Shown: one piece after another, positions 40,834-53,408 of the stretch
How the letters are laid out: every line of letters starts with the position of its first letter
How positions within the stretch are numbered: the stretch's first letter is position 1
Made by a program: the position numbers and the translations under genes
The notes under the pieces: generated by a model
Told to the model about the DNA's origin: nothing
The model's input: the letters and a program-made list of their open reading frames with translations, nothing else
Database searches by the model: none
Assembly (NCBI GenBank): GCA_963971425.1
Contig: OZ020520.1
Span: 13,391,807-13,455,806, forward strand
DNA length: 64,000 bases
Source of the DNA: Bryoerythrophyllum caledonicum
Taxonomy: Eukaryota > Streptophyta > Bryopsida > Pottiales > Pottiaceae
Direction: 5' to 3'

Positions 40834-41479
40834 AGAGTTTACTCTGGGACTCACTATACCTTTCAGCATACAAAGAGAAAAGAAATCATATTTGACGATG
40901 TGTCTACGCTGTGGGGCCTCCTTTTAATTTAGCCTTCTCTTGGTACAAGTTTTGTGAAGGCTCTCCTTTGGCCATGATGGCAACACCGACAAAAATAACC
41001 CTAAACACTTACAATGTGTAGAATAAAAATAAGAGAAGGACAACAAGCCAAGAAAACAGAGATAAGAGCAAAATATATTTGAAGAAATAAAGTATACAAA
41101 GAAGGTTGTATCCCCATATATATAGTAAAAAAACCTATACTTTATAAAATGAATTATGAAAGTAAAAGATTCCAAGTGAAAGATTCCAAGTAGAAGCTTC
41201 AAAGTAAAAGATTTAAAGGAGAAGAATAGTTGAAAATTAAAAGGATAAAATTTAAAGAAGGGATTCAATTCTAAGATTTGAATTACATTTATTTGCAATA
41301 AATTCTCAAAAACAACTAGGGATTTCGTAGTAGCCACTATTTGAACAACTTCACTCTCAAATCTTACCCTTTTGCTAATGCAAACTCTACCTCACGGTAA
41401 ACTCGTAGTCTAACATTTTCAAAACCTCTCAAGGGATCTCGATATCATCAAGTAATACCTCCAGGTTCTTGCAAGTTCA

Positions 41480-42580
41480 GCCAGGTTCTGTTCCTGACAA
41501 AAATTATGCAACCAACAACATGCTAAGGTGACCCTAGCTGCTTTATCAACTCTTGAGTTGAAGTTTTTAAGAATTTGCCATCGATTCTTGAGGAATCCAA
41601 AAGCATTTCAATGACAACCCTCCATGAATTCATTGCACATCAAACCTCTTTTTGCCTTCATTTTCGGATGACTTCGAGTTCTTTTGCAAATACGTGCGGA
41701 TCACATAAGGAGAATCACCAATCAAATATGGTGCGCAAAAATTCCCTGCAACATTCACAACATGCAACTACAAGATAGTCCAGCTCCTTAAGCTTTTGTT
41801 TAAGCTGGACACTTGAAACTGGCGTCCGTCATGAACACCACTCGGCTGACCTGCGCACACATTCCACAAAATTTTGTTTGCATCACAAACATCTTGTAGA
41901 ACAATGGAATCAAATTTCTTCCTAATGTAGAAGTCACTCGCTACAGGGGTGACTCTCCGATTTGGTTTTATTGCAAGAAGAATGTGTGTACCATCAATCG
42001 TGCCGCAGATGTTAGGTAACCCTAAGATGGCCTCGAAATCATCAATGATCATTTTCAATTGTGCTCCAGTGGGTATGCTTATGAACCTACCGAACAACTT
42101 GTTCTTATCATAGAGGAAATTTGAAACAATGTCTACATACTTGCGTATTGTGGAGGCTCCGACATGGAAGCGATCAACAATATGTTTAATGGAGTAACCA
42201 TGGGCAAACCTGTAGAGTACTATAGCGACAATCTTTCTCATTTCCAACTAAGGCCTAATACAATCTATGATATCGGACTGCACATAGGGTGTTAATATTT
42301 CAACCAATTTACGTAATGCGGCAAGGGTCATTCTATTAAAATACAAGAATTTATCCTGCTCCATTTCTTCAAACGCTCTTTAAACAATAGGTTCTATGAA
42401 TTTCTAATGAGTGTGTTGCTTGGGCTCCATCCAAAACATCCGTGGAGGATAAGTCTTCCTATTTGCTAATAATGAAATCATTGAAAGGTCATGGAAGGAA
42501 GTTGTAGTTTCAAGAGACGACGTTGCCCATGATTTTAGAGTTCTAACGTTAGGGAGTAGCATTGGAGGATGAGAAGCCAT
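41480..42580 (-). pseudogene. PIF/Harbinger transposase, inactivated
   Basis: From ATG 42580 the minus strand can be followed as a Harbinger (HARBI1-like, DDE_Tnp_4) transposase: a helical N-terminus with RMTLAALRKLVEILTPYV, the helix-turn-helix GYSIKHIVDRFHVGASTIRK, then GLPNICGTIDGTHI with the first catalytic Asp, a SDFYIRKKFDSIVLQDVCDA strand and SGVHDGRQF. The C-terminal part (FLKNRWQILKN...VTLACCWLHNFC) is in another frame. Three in-frame stops (in the N-terminal third) and at least one frameshift show it is dead. With the Myb-like remnant it defines a relic autonomous element; its terminal repeats were not found. Confidence 0.85.
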
Positions 42581-44190
42581 AGTTGATTTATATCAAGTGA
42601 TTAACAAAAGCAACCACAGAAAGGAATCAATATTGTTCAAAATATAGTCCATTGTTGCTTAGAGTCACCTACAAAAGAAAAATAACAATTCAACCATGAA
42701 AAAAATATGATAGAAAGACCAACTAAACCTTTTGTTCCTCTAATAACTATTACAAGTGAAGAAACGATACAGAAACTACAATTAATAAACGGAAAAAAAA
42801 TACCTCGCAGAGTTTTAAACTTGAATAGGACGCCTTGCAGAAGAGAATTATTCGAGACTAAATATTTGAGGAGAAGGAGGGGATGGGCTAAACCTATATG
42901 AAACCCTACATGAGTTCTTGCAATCTATTTATTTTATGCCAAAATAGAAATAAAGAGAAAAAATAAAAATAAAAAAGAAACAAAAAGAAGAAAAAAAAAC
43001 AAAAAACCCTAACTATGATGGCCACCAACAGGGGCGGGGTCACCAAGGGCCAATAAATCTACGAGAAGGGGGGAATCAGGGTGGGGGGAATTTTATTACC
43101 ACGTCCTGGAGGCATGTGCGCCCACAGGTTGAAGATTCGGGCCTTGTCGGATGAGTCCCGCTGTAGTTTGATTCAACCTGAAGGGCCTCCCAATCTGCAC
43201 CATGTGCGGTTGCTTAATGTAGCAAAGATGACATCCCATGTGGCTTGAAAAAACACTACACTAAAGATGATGGTTAGTGTTAGTCGCACTAATAATTTTA
43301 TAAATATAATATTTACTTTAGTCATCCTCTTTAATCAGTAAAAAAAAATCTTCAATAGTGAAGTTATAGCATTTTCAAATCAATTGGTCTTGTCACACAA
43401 AATATCATCTTTAGTGCGTTGCTAGTAGTAGAGAGATGGTGTCAGGCAACTATTGAGTATATCAAAAAGTGGCATCCTATACCAAAGTTGGCCCATTATT
43501 TGTTGGGAAAGTAAAACAAATTTAGTAAAAAGAAAGTAAAAAGAATTTGGAAGCACTTAATTATGATTGAATTCATATTTAAATTTGATTCTCTTTGTTA
43601 AAGCGTTCTTTTTTTTGTTGTCTAATATTTCAATTGAACTTGAATAGATGACGATGCTATTATACAAAAAAATTATTTAGTATATTGTGTAAAATTGTCT
43701 ATCACATTCAATAGAAGTGTATAACAATTTTTTTGAGGTTGCTTATCCTTGTCCAAAATCTCTCATGAATATGTCATGACTTTTTTCCTATATGTCCAAT
43801 GAGAGTACAAAGTTTGTTCCTAGGGTAGCTCCTACATTCTTGAATCTTCATTAAAAAATTTAAGAACCAAATTTATTAATTGTAAATATATTTATTAATT
43901 GCAACGTGCCTAAGATTTGCAAAAGCCAACTTCAAGCCTTTTGGTCTTTGGGATTAAGATGTAATTGAGGCATTTCCGTCTAAGACTCATAGTATGTTTG
44001 GCAAAAAGCTTGTCCAAATGTAATGAAATGGTTCCAATTTTCTAGCATTTTCTTACATTCTATAAAGGTGCTCCATTTTTTCATTCGTTTGGAATTTCAT
44101 CTTGGATTTCATCCATATACATTTTCATCCATGTCAAACAAAAATGGGCTTGTCAATTTGTAAGAATTTATTGTTGCTCCCTTCGATATA
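42581..44190. other. Intergenic; possible small MITE
   Basis: No gene. At about 43252-43425 the ends cactacactaaagatgat and 'atcatctttagtgcg' are inverted copies, suggesting a short MITE of about 170 bp. From 43.7 to 43.95 kb there is text of the TTAA-ended family ('aagatttgcaaaagcc'). Confidence 0.4.
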
Positions 44191-44193
44191 TTA

Positions 44194-45607
44194 GGGGCGG
44201 TTTACACTACGGACCAAGAACTCGTCCCATGCACCTCTAAAATATGTGATTGGTTCCATCAACTCGTCCCGGGATGACTTGGGTCTACACTACGAGGAAA
44301 AAAGAAAAGTGACCAAAGGAATTGAGGTCCTCAAAAGGCCTAGAAATAGGCCTAGTGGATAATGTTGAAGGGTCCCCCGGATTTTGCAGTGAGAGAGGCA
44401 AAAAGGGTTCTCTCATTGCTGAACGAGGAGACCATGGGCCTGAAATGCCATTATATTATTTTTTAACTGATTTTTATTTTTTATATTTTTTGGGTTTTTG
44501 GAGGGGGCCCAACTTTACTGTAGATACAATAGAATTTTCCTGAAAGTGCTTCCTGAAGGGGCAAGTCACGAGGAATATGGTGCCAGACAGTATGAGATGT
44601 ATAAACAGAAGAAAAGAGAGCATGAGGAAATTTCATATCGCATTTTTCTGCACCAATGAAATGCTTTGCAATCAATGCTCTTGGGCCCTACCCCATGCAA
44701 GCTAAAGCTCCCCCTTAGTACCCTAAGTTCTCAAAGGGTTGACCAATAGTTCCCCCAAACCTTTCCCAAGCCAAGACACCATGTGCATGTGGTGCCGGTT
44801 ACTAATATAAGACCCTAAGATTTGAGGTACCTATCCAGTGTATTTTGGTAACTTTCAAGAAAGCTCTAATTGCGGCCACCTTTCTTGTCTTTTTGGCTTG
44901 TTTTATTCTCTTTGTTATTTTAGGCAATACTGCCCTTTTTAGGCATTCATTAAAAAAATGAGCACGCCCACTTTTTAGTACATGGTCATTCCTCCCGGTC
45001 CAAGTTCGGTTTACACTTAGTGAGAGGCCGAAGGGCTTTAAAAATCACATTTTTCTGAAGTGTGACCATGGAAGTGTGACCATGGAATTAATCCATTTTC
45101 CTTGGTCATGGCTCTTGGTCTGTAGTGTAAGGGCCTCTTTACACTAGAGGCGAGAGGCCGCGAGGAGAGAAATTTCAGCCAAAGGAAGACGTAGAAATCG
45201 AGAAGACCAAAGAATGTCACTTTACACCCGATTTTTTCAGCCCAAGGGACGAAAGAGGAGAAAATGACATAGACAACACTTTTGTCCTCTGTGGCAACAA
45301 AAGTGCATAATAATGAGGGCCTCCGGAATTATAGTTAGGCCTACCTCAAGAGGTGGGCCTAACTATAAATCCGGGGGGCCATTGGCCAAAAAACTCACAA
45401 CCAATCATTTAATATATTTAAAGATGAATTTTGAAAAAGCTCAACATTGGAGATTTTGGCCTTCTCTCACTTTACACCACACCCAAAGGCCATGGCTTCT
45501 CAAGGATTGGCCTCTCAAGGATTGGCCTCTCAAGAATGTGCCATGGCCCAAGTGGAGTTTGGCCGGAGGCTTCTCGTTTCTAATGTAAAGCGGGCCTAAA
45601 CCGCCCC
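44194..45607. mobile_element. Non-autonomous PIF/Harbinger-type element, 1.4 kb
   Basis: Left end GGGGCGGTTTACACTACGG, right end (inverted) GGGGCGGTTTAGGCCCG: 11 bp perfect inverted termini of the GGGsCGTTT style seen in PIF/Harbinger elements. A TTA trinucleotide flanks each end (44191-44193 and 45608-45610), the target-site duplication expected for this superfamily. The interior has no transposase; it holds internal repeats such as 'aagtgtgaccatggaa' (twice near 45060) and 'ttacacta' phrases. Confidence 0.8.
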
Positions 45608-46462
45608 TTAGGTGTGCCCTTTTGTGCGGGATTTGAGTCTTCTTCCGAATGCCTTAAATTTTGGCCCCTTCACGGATTACAACCATGTGCCCTCAAAGAA
45701 AGCATGATAGAAATGATTTCCGCAAGAGTACGAACCTTAATGTTGAGAGCTGGTTCTAGTACGTGGTGATGTGAGCGACGCAAACATGTACATAATCACA
45801 ACATGACACTGATGCTTTCCCACTTGCCTAGGTTTATGAATGTGGGGACATGTATCATAATCGCATGGGACTGGTGTGTGGTACGGTGGACTTACAGCCA
45901 TTGCCTCAACTGTAAGTTGGAGTACCATTGGATGGCAAAGAATCTTCAAGCTGACCCACAAGACGGGTTTCCTACACCTAAACCCATCCACATACACGAT
46001 ACATTTAAAAGTGATGTCAAATACTATACTAATTATTGCTACCCAGTCGCGAATTATCTTGTATACCGTAGTCCGACTTATACTAATAAAATTTAAAACG
46101 GATTGATTCTATGATCGAAATAAAGTCCAAATTGGATCAATTGAGATAACTTGTTGAATTTAAAATATCTATAGTCATCTTCCTATACAACAACCATGTT
46201 TGTCTTACCAAGATTTACCATTATCTATGGAATCCACCCTTCGTATCTTCCACAAGAACAAATTGTTGTTGTCCCAACCAACAGTTGGAATGAAAATGGC
46301 TGATGTAAAAGATGCTTTTGTAAAAGGAGTTGGTTGTACACCAACAGTGATAATTATTGTAAAATGCACTAATTATTTTGAAATTAACATATCTATTACT
46401 CTGGGTTAAAATTTCATCCTAAGTAAAGAGTTATAGTAGTTACCCCATCTCAAGCAGGGTAA

Positions 46463-46668
46463 CACTACACCAAACACTAAATATAGTGTGGATTCGTAAT
46501 TGATGTGGATCACCTACACTAATTTGTATCTGGAACATGCATGTCAAAATCTGATTGGCTACTGGTTTTCAAGCAAGTGTGTACCAGTCGCCGATTGGAT
46601 GTAAATTTTCAATTAGTGTAGAAACTCAAACTACTCTGGTCCACACTATATGCACTCTTTGGTGTAGT
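46463..46668. mobile_element. Tourist-like MITE, about 206 bp
   Basis: Inverted ends: cactacaccaaacactaa at the left and 'tgcactctttggtgtagt' at the right, with further pairing of atatagtgtgga against tccacactatat. TAA trinucleotides flank both ends (46460-46462 and 46669-46671). Size, termini and 3-bp target duplication fit a PIF/Harbinger-related MITE. Confidence 0.75.
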
Positions 46669-47535
46669 TAAGTGGTATATTCTACCTTCCATCATTTAAA
46701 TTCTTTAAACACTTTGCGGATGGAAGATCAATCATTAAGTAGATACTAAAATTTGTGTAGTGTATACACCACTAATTTCCAAAACTATTGAGGATTAACT
46801 CCAAAAGGACCAACACATTTTAAAGGAATCTCTATTCCGTTGATCAAAAACTACCAAGATGAACTTCCTGAGATTGTAACCATAGAATCTTCTTATAAAC
46901 TTACATGAGATGATCTGGTAAACAAATTGTATATTTTGACTGCATGAATTGAAAGATAATTACAGTCAAAGTGAAATATTTTTTACCGCATGTACACTAG
47001 GTCCTTTAGGGGTCCTCTAGGGGGTTTAAGTAATTACAACCTCGTATTTTGCATTAGCAGAGAATTTAATATTAGCATTGCTAATTACTCTCCCTCACCC
47101 AAACCCACCCTCTCCATTAGCTGGCTCCATAATTGGGGGAAATTCTCATTGGGATATGCTAAACTTAATTTCAACAGAGCCCACATCCTAGAGTAAATGA
47201 GCTGTAATGTGGCTGAACTTAAGAGCTAGCATGAACTTAAGGGTTAATCCATAGTTCATTGAAGGTGTCTCACTAAGTGAACTTTTTTCCGAAAAACCTG
47301 AGTCATGGTCATAACTTATAAGTCTGATTGTGGTTGTTAGATCTATGATTGTTGAGCTGACCTGTTCCTTTGTAAGATAATCTCCCAAAGGACCAGTGTC
47401 CTTTTCCAGTACAGATAATATAAATCACTGTGACTTGTCAACAACACTTACACCTACCATCTGATGTTTGATTGTTACTCAATGATAGTGTTTCCTCATG
47501 ACATAAGTTCTTAGATAACAAAAGCGTACACTTAG

Positions 47536-48331
47536 CTAACTCTTTAGTGCCCACAAGATCCAAAATGGGACTCTCGCTACGGAGGTGTTAAAACTCAATT
47601 TTCATGAAATCCATGAGGAATTAGGTTGTGAAATTTGAAGTTCACATTTGCACACACATCACATGAACACTCTACAAAAATCAGATCATGGTTTGGAGCC
47701 ATATAACTCATGGAAAAGCTAGGAATACAACACATAATACATCAAATACATTAAACTACAGTGAATACCATGCCGCATACTATGTTGTGTTTCGTACACA
47801 TGCAAAATGATTTTGGTCTATAATTTTGATTGAAATTTGTCCTTCGGAGATTCTTCATTTTTTCTGTGATTGTTGATCTCTCTCATCACATACAAAACTT
47901 CCATTTTAACTTGTATAAGTTTGGAACATTTATGTATACAATTGAGTAGATTAAAGTTTTAAAAATTCATCAATAATCATGTAAAAATGTTTGCTTTGCA
48001 TATGATATGTCAATGCACAGCTGTCGACCTACTGCACATGTGAACCTCTTTAAATCAAAGTTCACAAATTCTTGCAAGAATCTAGTCATGGATAAAGTGG
48101 TATACCCTCCAAAGTCCACAATTTTCATTACCAATATATGATAACTTTAAACAGTGTAATCTATTCCATAAACCATTGGTTGTTGTGCAAATTTTCCCCA
48201 AAGTTTAGGTCATGGTTTGGAGTTAAATATGTAAGGCTATATACTAAAATTAGGCATTCTATTTCCATCAAAGTTAGTTCAAAGGAAGAAATCTGCACAT
48301 TTCTTGATTTCGGAGGGCACTAAAGGATTAA
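47536..48331 (+). mobile_element. TTAA-ended MITE-like repeat copy
   Basis: About 0.8 kb. Left end taactctttagtgcccacaa, right end gggcactaaaggattaa, which are inverted copies over about 14 bp. Internally it matches the 21.9-kb and (reversed) 19-20.3-kb copies. It directly abuts the next copy, sharing the TTAA. Non-coding. Confidence 0.65.
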
Positions 48332-49105
48332 TCTCTAAAGGCCCAAGACATCTCTCCTTTAAGAAACACTCTAAATTGCCACTATCAAAAAGTTGCAAGA
48401 AAATATAATTTTGAAGTAAAATTTTGGACTTTAAACCGTAAGATCATTAAATGTAATTCTATATAAATTTATCATATGTTTTTGGCTGCATTCCACTGCA
48501 TGGATATGAGGATTTTTTGCATCTGAAGTCAAGAAAAGTTCTAATTTTCTTCCCTCCGTAGAGTTGATCCGTAGACTTTGACTATTATAGTCTTCACGAT
48601 AGACAACAAATGTTTTTTTGACAATATGAAAAGGAAATAATATTACTTCCTAGTATTAAAAATCCCAAATTTACTAGAGTGTCCTAGCAAAGTTTTTGGA
48701 GTTGCCCGACGTGCCCTCATTAGACAATTTTTCCTTCTTTAAGATGGCATAACTTCTTTTCTACAAGTCTAATGAGAATAAAAATTATACTCCCACATAC
48801 CTCTTGTCTTCTTGCATCTCTATACAAAATTTCAAGAATTGCAAATATAAATTGCAACCATGGGACTGTGCCCAAGATTTGCAAAAGCCCACATTGGGAC
48901 TTTTTTTTTCACTTAGGGGTTAAACGTCAGTCCAAAAACCATACACACATGACGTAGTTTATGCGCCGTAGAATACAAAGTATGTGTTGAAGGATAGCAA
49001 GACTTACACCTTTAGATAGAAGATTCATAACCCCGAACGGCCTAAGAGTCCCCCGAGGGAACCTTAATAGTCTTCAGAGGGGACTCTCGGGCCTTTAGGG
49101 GTTAA
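48328..49105 (+). mobile_element. TTAA-ended MITE-like repeat copy
   Basis: About 0.78 kb. Left end TTAATCTCTAAAGGCCCAAG, right end 'ctcgggcctttaggggttaa': inverted termini. The left 200 bp are the reverse of the right end of the 22.6-kb copy. Non-coding. Confidence 0.65.
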
Positions 49106-50169
49106 ACTAACATCTTTTTATTTCCAGGTCATTTCAAAATTTGAACCACGGAAAGTTTCACTGGCACTGAATTGACACCCAGTACTTTGTGGGAACTTGG
49201 AAGGGGCTCCAGAGTAGAATTCAAGCGTATGTTCTGTACAACCCAGGTCTTCCCAAAGACGGCACAATGTCCCAAGTATATATAATGTCATGAACATTCG
49301 AACGGCAAACTCATTAAACAAATACCTCAGTACCTCCGAACGAAAATGAATAAAGGACAAGGAAAAAAGGAAACCGGCCGTCCCCGTCGCACAACCAAAC
49401 CCAAAACCCAAACCCGCCACTACGCCCCTTAACCCACCACTGTCCCGAATGTACGTCTCCAGTAGAGGACACGGGGAGGGGTGGGCTTGGGAGCGCGGCG
49501 ACCGGCTGGCGACCGGCTGGCGACCGGACAGGCACCGAAAGTGCGCTGCTGACAAACGTGCTGCACCTCCGATCATCGCCTGTCGAGAATCCCTGCCAAC
49601 TCCGCTTCGCCACTGCTCCTCCGAGTAAAGGCCGCAGGAAGCGCACTGTGGAGCGCGTTTGTCTGTCTGTGGCGATCAGTCTGATCAAGGATTTCTCGGG
49701 GCGCGCATAGCGATTCTCGTCCGAGGAGACGGATAAGTCATGTTTACCAAGGAGAGGTGACGTGCGTGCATGGCCATTTCGGTGGACGCCGCGGCGAGGT
49801 TGAGGAGTGCTACCTGCCACAATCGTTGCAGCCGCAGGGTGGGAGCGGAGGGCGCATGGAGGTGAGGATAGTTCTGGGTCGTGTTGGCTATCGGGTGCAA
49901 TGCGGGGCTTTTAATTTAGTGGTGTTCGTGTTGTGTGCTGCCTCGTGAGCTGCTCCGGAGGTGCTAGATGTTTTGTGTCTAGAAAAAAGAGGTCGGTGGT
50001 GTGATCGGGTTTGGTGGGTTTTGCTTTGGGCCTCGGGGCGGTGTTGTGTGGGAGCTGCTCCCGAGGTGGGGGCAGAGACTCGTGTCTAGAGAGTAGGGGG
50101 GGTTGGTGAGGGTGCGTTTGTGCACTGCGGGGGTTTAAGATACAGGGGAGAGTGGAGTTGAGTGTCAAG

Positions 50170-51948
50170 ATGTTGCCGGGGATGAGGAGACGATTGAAGG
50201 AGAGGGTACGCGGCGGTGGTTACGGCGCGGGGGCGTCGAAGGATATGCGCAACCGGCTCTTGGTGATTTTCGCCTGCTCGCTGCTCCTCGCGTCTCTCAT
50301 CAGCCACAACCGCGCTTCAAGCGGGGCCCCATCGCTGCAGACGGAGTTTCGCAGCGGCTCGGGGCTTAAGGTGGTGGACGAAGCGCTCACCGCGCACCGG
50401 GTTGTGGGAGCCGCCAACTGCACTGGCCGGGACGTGTATATCGCCAAGGTGCCGGCTGAACTGAACGAGCAGATCGTGACCGACTGCCACCTTTTGAAGG
50501 AATGGACGGACATGTGCGTGGCGCTCTCGAACGCGGGGTTGGGCCCGATGATCAACCACAGCGAGAATAGCCTCACGGCCTCCGGGTGGTACAATACGCA
50601 CCAGTTCGCGCTGGAGGCGATTTTTCACAACCGGATGCAGCAGTACGAGTGCGTCACGCTCGACGCCGCGCGCGCGTCCGCCGTCTACGTGCCCTACTTC
50701 GCGGGGCTGGAAGCGCAGCGCACTCTCTGGCAGTCGGACCTCGTGGTCCGCGACCGCAACCCCGCACGCATCGAGGCCTGGCTGCGCGCGCAGCCGGAGT
50801 GGGCGGAGCACCAGGGCCACGACCACTTCATGGTGGGCGGGCGCATCACGTGGGACTTTCGGCGTCGCGGCCCCGCCTGGGGCAACAACCTGCTCACGCT
50901 CCCCGGCATGCAGAACATGACGACGCTCGTGATTGAGGGCTGCATGTGGGACGACATCGATGTGGGGATCCCGTACCCGTCCTACTTCCACCCCTCCTCC
51001 GACGCCGAAGTCTTCGCCTGGCAGGCGAAAGTGCGCCGATTTATCCGCCGGCACCTCTTCTCCTTCGCAGGCGGGACGCGCAGTGACATGCCGCGCCTCA
51101 TCCGCGGGCAGCTCATCGACCAGTGCCGCCGCTCGCCCTACTGCAAGCTCCTCAGCTGCGACGGCGGCGCGTGCGTCAACCCGGAGCCCACGATGCGCCT
51201 CTTCGAGGAGTCCACCTTCTGCCTCCAGCCGCAGGGCGACTCCGCGACGCGCAAGTCCATCTTCGACTCCATGCTGGCGGGCTGCATTCCAGTGTTCTTC
51301 CATGAGCACTCCTACAAGGGCTACGCCTGGCACTTGCCGCAGGACCGAAGCACATATTCGGTGTTCATCGACGAAGATCACATCCGCGCCGGGACGCTCA
51401 GTGTGGAGTCGGTACTCCGGGCCATCCCGGAGTCGGAGGTGCTCCGCATGCGCAACCGCGTCGTAGACATGATCCCTGGCTTGGTGTACGCGGATCCACG
51501 ACGGCCCACACTCGAGACCTCCACGGACGCCTTCGGGATCACCATGAAGGTAAAGAATCCCTCCCTTCAACCCCTCCCTCACTCGATGCTTCCACTCCAA
51601 AGAAGCGCCTTTTAACACGAAAGTAGGAAGTGTGGGGGCATTCACCATTTTGACATGGCAAGCTACTAGCATTGGAGAACCGAGTTGATTACATAGGATC
51701 AAGGAGGGGTGCCCCCTTCCTTGTTCCTTTTTAAGGAGCTCTCTTATCCAATGCTAGTAGCTTGCCATGTCAAAATGGTGGATGCCCCCACACTTCCTAC
51801 TTTCGTGTTAAAAGACGCTTCTTTGGAGTGGAAGCATCGAGTGACTCCATTCCACACCTGATTCCTCGTCTGCTGTAACACTGATTTTCTTTTGCAGGGA
51901 GTATTGGAACGGATTGCTGAGAAGAAGCGGAAACTGGCGAGGGAGTGA
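50170..51948 (+). CDS. GT47 exostosin-family glycosyltransferase (MUR3-like)
   Basis: Two exons, 50170-51549 and 51898-51948, joined in phase 0, giving 476 residues; the start is the first ATG of the frame (MLPGMRRRLKERV). It is a type II Golgi membrane protein by layout: short basic cytosolic end, one membrane anchor (about residues 27-44, LLVIFACSLLLASLISH), then a lumenal exostosin/GT47 domain with DVYIAKVPAELNE, ASAVYVPYFAGLE, HDHFMVGGRITWDFRR, and the hallmark CLQPQGDSATRKSIFDSMLA followed by GCIPVFF and YSVFID. These match plant GT47 clade A enzymes such as the xyloglucan galactosyltransferase MUR3, so it probably adds a sugar to a cell-wall polysaccharide; the exact donor and acceptor cannot be read from sequence. 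The single intron contains a striking inverted repeat. Exon 1 is strongly GC-rich. Confidence 0.93.
51579..51844. repeat. Near-perfect inverted repeat in the GT47 intron
   Basis: Arms 51579-51676 and 51747-51844 (98 bp each) are reverse complements with two differences; the loop is 70 bp. One difference would give a C/A mismatch and the other a G-U wobble in the transcript. The structure lies wholly within the 348-bp intron (51550-51897) in sense orientation. It could be a small fold-back element or the precursor of small RNAs. Confidence 0.95.
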
Positions 51949-52472
51949 CTGCTGAGGAGGAAACATGTATAGCATTATACGTAAAATGGAAAAAGGGCGT
52001 CTGTCTCCTCTTTCCTTGAGCTGAGTGTATAGCCTCGAAGGATTTTGAAGCTGGAAATACCCTAGTGTACACCAAGATTCTTTAGTGATTGGAACGTGCA
52101 AAGGTTTTGCTAGCACCCAGAACCAGGATTCGGCTGGAATCCTGGTAGACTTGAGGCTGTTTGAACCGGACTTTTGCATTGGCATCAAACACTCTTTTTC
52201 TTTGCAGCAGCTTTTCACAGTCTGGTCGTCAGAGTACCCTGAACTTCAAATTTTCAATTCTAGTTAGTGACAGTTCTGGACCAGGGTATTATGTGAAAAG
52301 AGGGGAAGATAAATGCTGACCCTGACATGGAACTGCATCGAATTTATATATCTGTGGTGACACTCACTGTTTGCTCTGCTACTTTCTCCGTGATCTAAGG
52401 TGGAGGACACTGTTCCCTTGTTGCAACATAATATTGATCTTCACGAAAAGAGAAATATCCACACTTTGAGAT

Positions 52473-53408
52473 TTAACCCCAACATTTCTTTGACAATTTC
52501 ATACCAAAACCACTTCAAAATTGCTTGTTTTAGTGCAATGAGTAAGTATGAACAAAAAACTTTTACTTGTAGTCTTAACTGTAGGGTCTCAATTAAGACT
52601 TATTAAGTAAATCACATAAAAAAATTCATGAAGTTTGACAGCACGGATTGTAATATTATAGTGTTTGGAGTAGAGAAAAGGGTCCATTTTCTTCACTGCG
52701 TTTCATGGATCAGTAGGCTTTGATTTCACTTGGTGTCAAATTTTTGCACTACACAAGGTCTAAATTCATTTCCATCACGTTAAGCATAATATTAGTTCCT
52801 TGTACTCCAATTTTAAGGGGTAGAAAAAGGGTGTAGCATATTCAAAAAAATTGTGCAAGGAGTGGAGGTTCAAAAATTGTCAATTTGCATAATATTTCTT
52901 TGTGAACTTAGTTGGTTTTAGAATGAGAATCCAAATGGTTGATAAGAAGGTTTACATCACATAATGTTGCGGAAAAAATAAAAAGTAAAAAATATGATGA
53001 TCTCAAAGTTTTATGCGAAAAAGAAGAAGTTTTTTTGGTACCTTGCCCGACAATGTGCGATAATGTGTGAAAATGTTTGACTTGGATTTATATGCTTTTA
53101 AAAACTAAAGACAAGAGAGTTTTTTTTTTTTTTATGATTAAAAAGGATAAGATATTACTTGCTAGTATTGAAAATCTTACATTCAATAGAGTGTCCTAGT
53201 AAAAGTTTTTGGAGTTGCCCAACGTGCCCACTCTCCCCATTGGAACTTCAAAACCCTGTAACTTTTTCATCAAATGTCAGATTTAGGAAAAAATTGGACT
53301 CACACAAAGCTTTTAGTAATGTCCATTCACATTAAAAATATCAAAGAAAACTGTTATAAAATCACACCATTGGAACCCCGAGGGGACTCTTGGAAATTTA
53401 GGGGTTAA
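52473..53408 (+). mobile_element. TTAA-ended MITE-like repeat copy
   Basis: About 936 bp, almost the same length as the 22.6-kb copy. Begins TTAACCCCAACATTTC and ends aaatttaggggttaa. From 52690 onward it runs collinear with the first 735 bases of the window. Non-coding. Confidence 0.6.

Noticed and set aside
51550-51615. Read-through of GT47 exon 1 into the intron giving a different C-terminus
   Set aside because: The frame after 51549 enters the inverted repeat and encodes no family motif, whereas splicing to 51898 gives a sensible GVLERIAEKKRKLARE ending.
50317-51702. 461-codon open frame antisense to the GT47 gene
   Set aside because: GC-rich coding DNA often leaves the opposite strand open; the plus strand clearly encodes GT47 motifs.
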